Source: Leptodactylus fallax (taxonomy: Eukaryota; Chordata; Amphibia; Anura; Leptodactylidae). From it: 64,000 bases of DNA. The DNA lies in contig CAMRHE010000197.1 in assembly GCA_947044405.1 (NCBI GenBank), positions 3,682,503-3,746,502 on the forward strand, read 5' to 3'. Both the position numbers and the translations under genes were made by a program. Positions 56,526-64,000 of this stretch are shown here, piece after piece; positions within the stretch are counted from its first letter, which is position 1; each line of letters opens with the position of its first letter. Under the pieces are notes generated by a model. The model was given only the letters and a program-made list of their open reading frames with translations. It made no database searches and was not told the DNA's origin.

Positions 56526-57407
56526 CAGTGGGGAAAAAAAAGTATTTAGTCAGACACCAATAGTGCACGTTCTCCCACTTAAAAAGATGAGAGAGGCTTG
56601 TAATTGTCATCATAGGTAGACCTCAACTATGAGAGATAAAATAAAAAAGCAAATCCAGAAAATCACATTGTCTGATTTTTAAAGAATTTATTTGCAAATT
56701 ATGGTGGAAAATAAGTATTTGGTCAATAACAAAAGTTCATTTCAATACTTTGTTATATATACTTTGTTGGCATGACAGAGGAAACGTTCTGGAAGTCCAC
56801 AAGGGGCACACACCGGGGCGGGTGGGTGGGCCCACCCCCCCCGCCGCCCCCCCCCTAGAGGAGGGGTGTGGGGGGGGGGGGGGGGGGGGGGGGGGCCTCC
56901 CCCCCCCCCCAAGGGTTCGGGGGGGGTGGGGGGGGGGGGGGGGGGGGGCCGCCCCGGGGCCGCGAACGCCTCTCCGCCCCCCCCCCCCCGCGGGGGGGGG
57001 GTGGGGGGGGTGCCCTCCCTGGAGGGCCTGCCCCCCCCCTGTTTTTTTTTTTTTTTCCTTTCTGGCGCATTTTGGGGGGGGGAATGACAGAGGTCAAACG
57101 TTTTCTTTATTTCCCCAGGTGGCGCCCCCTCGTGGGTGGTGTTTGCCCCCCCCCCCCCCCCCCCCCCCCCTAGAGAGGTGTGGTGTGGGGGGGTGGGCGG
57201 CGCGGGCGGGCCCCCCCCCCCCCCCCCATTTTTTTTGTGGGGGGGGGGGGGGGGGGGGGGGGGCGCCCCCCCCCCCCCCCGAGATCTCCCTTCTCCCCCC
57301 CCCCCCCCGCCCCCGCGGTGTGCTTGGGGGCGTTTTTATGCTGGAAAAGGGCGGGAGGGGGCCGGCGTGTCCTGCCCTTTTTTTTTTTTATAAATTATTT
57401 ATTTTTT

Positions 57408-57440
<33 letters not shown>

Positions 57441-57480
57441 GCAACAATAATAATAATATAATAAAGAAATGATAGGCCCC
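56526..57480 (-). mobile_element. Tc1 element of the A family, mostly smeared
   Basis: TA at 56524-56525 is followed by CAGTGGGGAAAAAAAAGTAT and about 240 bp that match the left end of element A (32457-32720). From about 56765 the sequence becomes progressively smeared into C and G runs, while keeping the order of A landmarks: GGCACACAC, GGCCCA, CTAGAG. At 57080 the landmark AATGACAGAGGTCAAACGTT starts a second smeared pass through the same region. No right terminus is visible before the G3 LTR. An assembly error is by far the best explanation. Confidence 0.75.
56800..57480. other. Homopolymer-smeared assembly artefact
   Basis: Long runs of C, G and T with residual skeleton words at the expected spacing from Tc1 element A. 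Frames rich in Pro and Gly across here are artefacts. The junction with the G3 LTR lies at its polyC run, so the true LTR start is missing. Confidence 0.85.
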
Positions 57481-58317
57481 CCCTTTTATGTCAGCCTGCC
57501 TGTTCTGCAGACAGAGTGTGAGCAGAGCAGCAGGAAGTGACGAGACAGAGAGCAGCAGCCATCTTGGCAAGTGTTGTATTGAACTGGTGTGGAGATTTTT
57601 CTGTACAGCTAAGCTGTATCTTGGTCCAGAGACAAACAGAGTGTAAAGAGACAACAGGACTAGTGAGTCCATGTGAAAGGAACTGTGCTCAGTGGCTGAT
57701 CAGTGAGACTGACATTGTGACTGTGTATATGGATACCACAGATAGAGACTCGCAGTGCTGTTGATGTACTGGACAGCACCTGCTAAACCCCGGCTTACAA
57801 CCCAGCTCAGTGTATGGATTCGGCAGGACTGTCAGTGTGCTGAGTGGAATCTGCTGTTGGATTACATTGCATTCATTGGGTTTCCCTGTTAAAGAGGACT
57901 TCATTTCTCCCAAGATCCTGATAACCGTGAGGAGAGGACGCTTCACTATAAAAGAAAGGAACGACTTTGGGCCCCACCGCGCGCTTCTACGGACTGTAAG
58001 CGGTCCACCTGGACCACTGGGGAAAAGGGGGTGCACCCAAATGTGATGTCAGGGTCAGTTAGGGATAGTTTTGAGTATATTGTTCATTCAGTGTCCATAC
58101 TGCAGAAGTGGACAGAGTAAAAGTAGAAACCATTGCAGAATTTGCCTTGAAATTGTTCATGCTATATTGTATATTTTGCTTGTCTTTATCCCTGTCATTT
58201 TACCTTCAAATAGCCTTTATTAACTTATAGTAAATATATATTCTTTTCTTGAACTACCGCGTGTGCGTTCATTTCTGGTTGCGGAGTCCAAACCACCTGC
58301 CTTGCTCTCGGTTCACA
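57480..58317 (+). repeat. G3 5' LTR, incomplete
   Basis: Matches the LTR from TTTTATGTCAGCCTGCC to GTTCACA. The first ~130 bp are lost in the smeared block. Variants include GCAGAGCAGCAGG and ATTGGGTTTCCCTGTTAAAG, the latter lacking a CTGT repeat. Confidence 0.9.
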
Positions 58318-58320
58318 AAT

Positions 58321-58338
58321 TGGCGTAGTCGGCAGGAT
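58321..58338 (+). other. G3 primer-binding site (tRNA-Ser)
   Basis: Same TGGCGTAGTCGGCAGGAT as in G1 and G2, 3 nt after the LTR. Confidence 0.85.
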
Positions 58339-58350
58339 CCGCTTACCAGA

Positions 58351-59376
58351 ATGGACGGTGACGCACCCGTTCGGGAGAATGGTACTGGAGGAAGAATGCC
58401 AGCAGGGGCTATAATAAGTCAGTTAGCTAAATTTGATGGCAATAATATGTCAGTGAGTATGTGGGTGGAACAGATACGAATGATACAGCGAATGTACCAG
58501 ACCACACCAGAAGTACTAGTAGAGCTAGCAATATTGACATTACAAGGGGATGCTAAGACCACGGTGATATTGAGGCCATTTGAACAAAGGCAGACATTTG
58601 AGCAAGTAGTCCAGATTCTAGAAACCATTTATGGAGAAACTGCATTGCTGGGGTCTCTGCAGGCTCGGTTCTTCCAGAGGGTACAACAGGAGAATGAAAG
58701 CCTTCCCCAATATGCAAATGCCCTACAAGAACTGCTCCGAGATATTCAAGTGAAGGAAAGAGGGGGCTCGCCAGCCTTCTGTAACCCTGATCGGACTCTC
58801 CGTGACCAGTTTGTCCTGGGGATACGTGACGGCAGTTTAACTGTGACTATGCAGGATTTTATACGACGAGAGACTGATGCTAAATTCCATGATGTACAGG
58901 TAGAGGCCATCTCCCGTGCCAATAGTATGTTCCCGAAGCCCCAGACCGCAGTTGGAGTTACTTTGTCACAGGGGGCTAGTTCTGGCTCAGAGACAGTAGA
59001 AAAGGGGACGGTTAAAGAAATTCTCACAGTAATGCAGAAACTGCAAGAGCAAATGGAACACTTGCACACCCGTTGTGATGAACATTCTATGAAAATTGCA
59101 GACTTCCAGAAAACTGGAGGTGAAAGGGTGAGCCGTCCATACCCAGAAAATCAGAATCACCCACCACCCCGCTGGAGGGATGAGGATAGGACGTACCGAA
59201 GGGGTCCAAATCAGTTAATGCAGTGCTCAGGAGAAATCGAAGGGGCTTACCGAAGGGGCCCAAACAGATGGCCAGAACGACGGGAGATACGCTGCTGGGA
59301 GTGTGGACGGATGGGCCACGTTGCTGCTAGATGTCCAGAGCAGCGACAAACTTATGAGAGACCGCCGTTAAACTGA
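58351..59376 (+). CDS. gag: G3 gag polyprotein
   Basis: 341 residues, unbroken, same start and CCHC knuckle (CWECGRMGHVAARC) as the other copies, with about a dozen substitutions. The stop again abuts the GTTAAAC heptamer (59367-59373). The second half, before the knuckle, is the most changed part. Confidence 0.92.
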   Translation: MDGDAPVRENGTGGRMPAGAIISQLAKFDGNNMSVSMWVEQIRMIQRMYQTTPEVLVELAILTLQGDAKTTVILRPFEQRQTFEQVVQILETIYGETALLGSLQARFFQRVQQENESLPQYANALQELLRDIQVKERGGSPAFCNPDRTLRDQFVLGIRDGSLTVTMQDFIRRETDAKFHDVQVEAISRANSMFPKPQTAVGVTLSQGASSGSETVEKGTVKEILTVMQKLQEQMEHLHTRCDEHSMKIADFQKTGGERVSRPYPENQNHPPPRWRDEDRTYRRGPNQLMQCSGEIEGAYRRGPNRWPERREIRCWECGRMGHVAARCPEQRQTYERPPLN

Positions 59377-59410
59377 AGTCCCCTGCTGCTGTAGGGCGTG
59401 TAGTAGGGGA
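59367..59410 (+). promoter_or_regulatory. -1 frameshift signal at the gag/pol junction of G3
   Basis: GTTAAAC then TGA, and the TCCCCT/AGGGGA stem, are conserved. The only difference from G1/G2 is one loop base (A to T, GCTGCTGTAGGG). Variation confined to the loop agrees with selection on the stem, though one change is weak evidence. Confidence 0.7.
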
Positions 59411-62400
59411 GACTGACAAGGAGACTATGTGGGGAGAATGCCCTAATGATGACCTGATCGCTGCAAGTCCTGTTATACAGGTGGAAATGGAGGGTATTCC
59501 GGTTACCGGGATGATTGACACGGGTTCCCAAGTAACGACCTTGAGTAGAGACTGTTATGAACGGTACTTCCAGCAACATGTGAAATATGATCCCCATACA
59601 TTCGTACGAGTGGTCGCAGCTAACCAGTTACCAGTTCCAGTCGTGGGAGTGGCCTGGATGAATGTCCGGGTATGTGGCCAAGATCTAGGTAGGAAAGGCA
59701 TTGTGGTGGTACAGGAGTCACATGAAGTAAAGGTCCCTGTCATTTTGGGGATGAATGTGTTAAAAGAATTAGATCAGATCCTCTTTGAAAAGAAAGGTCA
59801 CGGTTATTGGAAAGAAACCACCACCCATCGGCCTACTCAAACAGCTTTCCAGCGGCTGATCCGGACATGTGGCTTACAGAAAAGTTCAGATGCACAGCGT
59901 CCTCTGGCTCGAATTTCAGTTCCTTTGCATACAAAAGTTACACTGCCACCCAGTCGGGAGACAATAGTGTCCATGCCCATAGGCACCTGTCGGAAACTAG
60001 AGGGCATAGCTGTGTTGGTAGAACCACTGCAGGCAGCCGAAGGAGGTGTTGATCCGCTAGTGGCCCGTTCCTTGGCAATAGTTCGCAATGGAAGAGTACC
60101 ACTTCGATGTGTAAACACTCAGGACCAGAGTGTGGACCTGACCCCAGGGAGGCAGCTGGCTAACATCTATGTGACTCCGGAGGAAGTAAGGAAAGTAACT
60201 CCAATGCAGCTGAAGCCGACTGAAAGGGATGAGTGGACTGTAACTGTGTCCATGGGAGAAGATGAGGAACCCACCTCTGAATGGAATGGCCGTGCAATTC
60301 GAGAACAGATGAAGATGGATGCAAGTTCATGTTCTCTGGAATGGGTGCAGAAGGTAGATGAACTGTTGTGGGAGAACCGAGCCGCCTTTTCACGGTATGC
60401 TGAAGATTTTGGATGTACCACAGGGATCTACCATGAGATTCCCACAGGAGACACCCCTCCAATTAGAGAGCGCTACCGACAAATTCCTCCACAGTTGTAT
60501 CAGGAAGTAAAAGAACTGTTAGCTAAGATGCTACAGGGTGGGATCATCCAAGAAAGCCAGAGTCCTTGGGCAGCTCCTGTGGTGTTAGTAAGAAAAAAAG
60601 ATGGGTCCATCCGATTTTGCGTAGACTATCGGAAGTTAAACGCTTGCACCGTACGAGATTCCTACCCCTTGCCACGGATTGAGGAGTCCCTCTCAGCGCT
60701 GGGGAGAGCCCGGTACTTCTCCTCACTAGATCTGGCTAGTGGGTATTGGCAGGTGCCGATGGCCACAAAAGACAAGGAGAAGACGGCATTCATCTTGCCC
60801 ATGGGACTATACGAATTTAACCGGATGCCCTTCGGGTTGACAAATGCACCCGGAACGTTTCAGCGGTTGATGGAGAAATGTCTCGGTGACTTCAACTTTG
60901 AGTTCACTCTCATCTACTTGGATGACATTATAGTGTATTCTGCGACCTTTGAAGACCATCTCCACCAGTTGGGGCAAGTATTTCGAAGATTGCGGGAACA
61001 TGGGCTCAAATTGAAACCCAGTAAATGTCGGTTGTTCCAATCTGAAATTGATTACTTGGGTCACCGCGTATCAGGAGAAGGGGTGAGACCATCAAGAGAC
61101 AAGATAGCGGCTGTTCAAGATTGGCCAATACCGACTACCCTGCGAGAAGTGAGGGCGTTCCTTGGAGTAGCCGGTTACTATCGACGGTTTATTAAGGATT
61201 TCGCCAAGGTAGCAGCACCACTTAATGCTCTCCTACGAGGCACATCCGGTGGTCCAAAGAACCGGTCCGTGAAGTGGGGACTTGAACAGGAACAAGCCTT
61301 CCAGGCATTAAAGGATGCACTGACAACAGCCCCAATCTTGGCATATGCTGATTACCACTTGCCGTTCCAGCTGTATACGGATGCAAGCCTGTATGGTCTT
61401 GGAGCAGTGCTTTCCCAGCTTCAGGATGGCCAGGAGAGGGTCATAGCGTACGGCAGCCGGTCTTTGAGAGATTCTGAAAGAAACCCCGAGAATTATAGTT
61501 CATTTAAGTTGGAGCTGTTGGCACTGGTATGGGCCATGACCGAGAAATTCTCTGAATATTTGACCGGTGCTGAAGTTTTAGTACTGACTGACAACAACCC
61601 ACTAGCTCACCTGGAAAATGCCAAGCTCGGGGCGTTAGAGCAGAGGTGGATAGCCCGAATGACTAAGTTCAATTACCGCATTAAGTATCGGTCCAAGACA
61701 GAGAACCAGAATGCTGACGGGCTTTCTAGGGTAACCGCCCAGACCCCCACAGAAGACGTGGATCATGAGTTGGAGCATGTGGAGGTGCCCGACTTCAGCA
61801 GATTTTCACAGGCCTTGGCCGCCGCTAATCAGTTTGAGATGGAGGGGACTGAAACGGCTCCTTTCTTTGGTCCCTCACGACAGGAATGGGCACAGATACA
61901 ACAGACCCATGAGGGGCTGGCACAGATGATCAAGTGTGTTGAGAAAGGCCAGAAGCCCTGTAGAGAGGAAAGAGAACGACTGACACGTGAGATATTATCT
62001 GTTCTGAGTCAGTGGGAAAAGTTGGAGATGAAAAATGGAGTGCTATGCCGAAAGGTCTATTTACCTTCTGAGATCGACATTCGATACCAAATTGTGGTGC
62101 CTAGTGAACTGGCTCGCTCGTTGGCAGTTGAGGCTCATAATAAGAATGGACATTTTGGTCATGAGAAGACCTTTCGTTGGTTACAGCGACTGATTTACTG
62201 CCCTGGTCTTCGTCAAATGGTCGAAGAAGTATGCCGCAGCTGTCGAACTTGTGAGATCCATAAGGCAATAGAACAGAGAGCTCCCCTGCAAACCATCGTG
62301 ACCCAGGAACCTTTAGAAATCGTCATGATAGACTATCTAATGGTGGGCCCATCCAATAGCGGACACCAGTATTGCCTCGTAATGGTGGATCACTTCACCA

Positions 62401-63516
62401 AATTTGCGGTGGTAACCGCCACCAAGGACCAGACAGCTGAGTCAGCAGCTCGTGCTCTGTGCCAAGATTTCATTCGAGTATATGGGTGCCCTAAACGCAT
62501 CCACTCCGACCAGGGTGCCTGCTTTGAGGGACACGTAATGAAAGAAGTTCAACGTATCTACGGGATAAAGAAGTCGCACACGACTCCATACCACCCTCAG
62601 GGAAATGGGGCCTGTGAAAGATTCAACAGAACTCTGCTACAGATGCTGCGGACTCTGGAGGAAGACAAGAAGTTACAGTGGCCTCAGTTCTTGTCTGAAA
62701 TGGTGTGGGCCTATAACAATCAGGTCCATTCTACAACGGGGTACTCTCCTTATACACTTCTCTTTGGGCGGTCTGGGCGAAGTATAGGAGAATTACAGTT
62801 GGATGATGTGGATGGGTTCCCTCCGAGGGATCCAACCTCTTGGGTGCGGGCGCACCGGCAGAGACTTGAGACGATCCATCGATTGGTGCGGCAGCGCCTG
62901 CAAGAACATCCCCATCCTGATAAGACCCCAGTGCAAGAAGCACCATTGCAACCAGGCGACCTGGTGCTAGTTCGTGTCAAGAAACCCCAAGGGGAAATTG
63001 GAAAGCCGATGGGAGGCTTTGCCGTATCGTGTTGTTGGCCGCAAGTATGCGAATGGGCCAGTGTACCAGGTCCAGAAAGAAGGAACTGATTGTGTTCGAG
63101 TACTTCACCGAAATATGTTGCGCCTGTGTCATTCTGAAGGGACAAATCATGATGGGCCTGCCAATGTGAATGAGCTCCCACAGTCAGAGAATGGAGGTGC
63201 GGAATGGGCCTCAGACGAGGAGGATGATTGTTGGCCGATCCCTGCTCCTGGGGATGTTCCACCTGTGACTACTGTATCTCCGGCCTGTGCCCCCTCAGGT
63301 GCGGAATCCGCTGGTCCTTCTCAGCCCATAGCTGCAGCACCCCATAATATACCACCGGTCCTCAGACGGACCACTAGGCCAAATGCTGGTATTCCCCCTG
63401 TTCGGTATGCGCAGGATGAGTTTGTTTGGCCTGCCATACATCGGTATACTACCACCCTGTGCATAAAAGTACAACCCTCTGGATATACAGTCATAGGCAG
63501 GGACTGCCAATCTTAA
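59374..63516 (+). pseudogene. pol: G3 pol polyprotein, one frameshift after the integrase core
   Basis: Open from the frameshift site to 63089. Protease DTGS, RT YLDD, RNase H, HHCC finger and D-D-35-E core are all in one frame. A GGG run near 62990 is GGGG here, throwing the last ~175 codons (62974-63516, GPY/F-like segment and tail) out of frame. The catalytic domains are unaffected. As in G2 the change is in a homopolymer and could be a sequencing error. Confidence 0.9.
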
Positions 63517-63530
63517 AGTGGGGGGGAATA
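63514..63530 (+). other. G3 polypurine tract
   Basis: AAAGTGGGGGGGAATA tract directly before the 3' LTR. Confidence 0.85.
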
Positions 63531-64000
63531 TGTAAGAGACAGCCAATGTTGTCCTAAGCTTCATTTGTCTGTATAAACTGTTAATGTTGAATGTATTTCT
63601 GTGATTCTGTTCCTTTAAGACAGCAGCCATTGTAATTGTGACATGATGCTGGAGTGAGACCCCCCCCCTTTTATGTCAGCCTGCCTGTTCTGCAGACAGA
63701 GTGTGAGCAGAGCAGCAGGAAGTGACGAGACAGAGAGCAGCAGCCATCTTGGCAAGTGTTGTATTGAACTGGTGTGGAGATTTTTCTGTACAGCTAAGCT
63801 GTATCTTGGTCCAGAGACAAACAGAGTGTAAAGAGACAACAGGACTAGTGAGTCCATGTGAAAGGAACTGTGCTCAGTGGCTGATCAGTGAGACTGACAT
63901 TGTGACTGTGTATATGGATACCACAGATAGAGACTCGCAGTGCTGTTGATGTACTGGACAGCACCTGCTAAACCCCGGCTTACAACCCAGCTCAGTGTAT
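63531..64000 (+). repeat. G3 3' LTR, cut by the window end
   Basis: First 470 bp of the LTR, starting TGTAAGAGACAGCC. Shares the GAGCAGAGCAGCAGG variant with the G3 5' LTR, confirming that they are a pair. Confidence 0.92.

Larger units (their letters stand above)
57480..64000 (+). mobile_element. Ty3/Gypsy LTR retrotransposon, copy G3, truncated by window and by artefact
   Basis: 5' LTR (incomplete, from the polyC run), tRNA-Ser primer site, gag, pol and a 3' LTR that starts at 63531 and runs off the window. Gag and pol differ from G1/G2 at many more residues than those two differ from each other (for example TTPEV, QVKERGG, SMFPKPQ, EHSMK in gag). It belongs to a somewhat older subfamily. 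Same orientation as G2 and about 1.5 kb from it. Confidence 0.92.

Noticed and set aside
56750..57461. Pro/Gly-rich frames of up to 228 codons
   Set aside because: They lie on a homopolymer-smeared block whose skeleton matches a Tc1 element; an assembly artefact.

Overview
This window looks like repeat-dense vertebrate nuclear DNA, most likely from a frog or other amphibian. There is no bacterial gene organisation. Almost everything recognisable is a transposable element: Ty3/Gypsy LTR retrotransposons with a tRNA-Ser primer site, vertebrate-type Tc1/mariner elements, hAT elements, TTAA-flanked piggyBac/Kolobok-like elements and a LINE fragment. The amphibian assignment is an inference from the repeat families.

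Layout. 1-541 and 8276-8545 are two halves of a minus-strand LINE endonuclease region, split by a 7.7-kb hAT element (550-8267) with an 8-bp target duplication. That hAT carries ~150-bp subterminal repeats, a broken transposase C-terminus and a long 35-bp minisatellite. 8.9-12.75 kb holds two broken copies of a transposon-borne protein family of unknown mechanism, separated by a TTAA element. 13-19 kb is intron-like DNA with small MITEs. 19.2-22 kb is a second TTAA element. 22-32 kb is a second, 5'-truncated hAT copy containing a complete minus-strand Gypsy element (G1, 24685-31856). 32.4-36.1 kb holds two Tc1 elements; 37.9-39.4 kb two palindromic TTAA MITEs; 41.75-43.4 kb a Tc1 with an intact transposase; 44.4-47.5 kb a third hAT-type element filled with satellite. 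A second Gypsy copy (G2, 48758-55927, plus strand) and a third (G3, ~57480 to past the window end, plus strand) close the window.

A possible host gene runs on the minus strand. Four short exons (32135-32198, 18121-18171, 15170-15208, 14309-14517) have splice-site consensus and mutually compatible phases, and would encode a charged C-terminal tail. The transposons lie in its putative introns. I do not recognise the protein.

The Gypsy family is the best-resolved system: LTR, tRNA-Ser primer site, gag with a CCHC knuckle, a GTTAAAC slippery heptamer directly abutting the gag stop with a stem 5 nt downstream, then pol (protease, RT, RNase H, integrase). G1 has unbroken gag and pol. G2 and G3 each have one pol frameshift at a homopolymer. 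Two blocks (25305-25470 and 56800-57480) are homopolymer-smeared versions of known elements and look like assembly errors, so the frameshifts and local G/C runs need caution.
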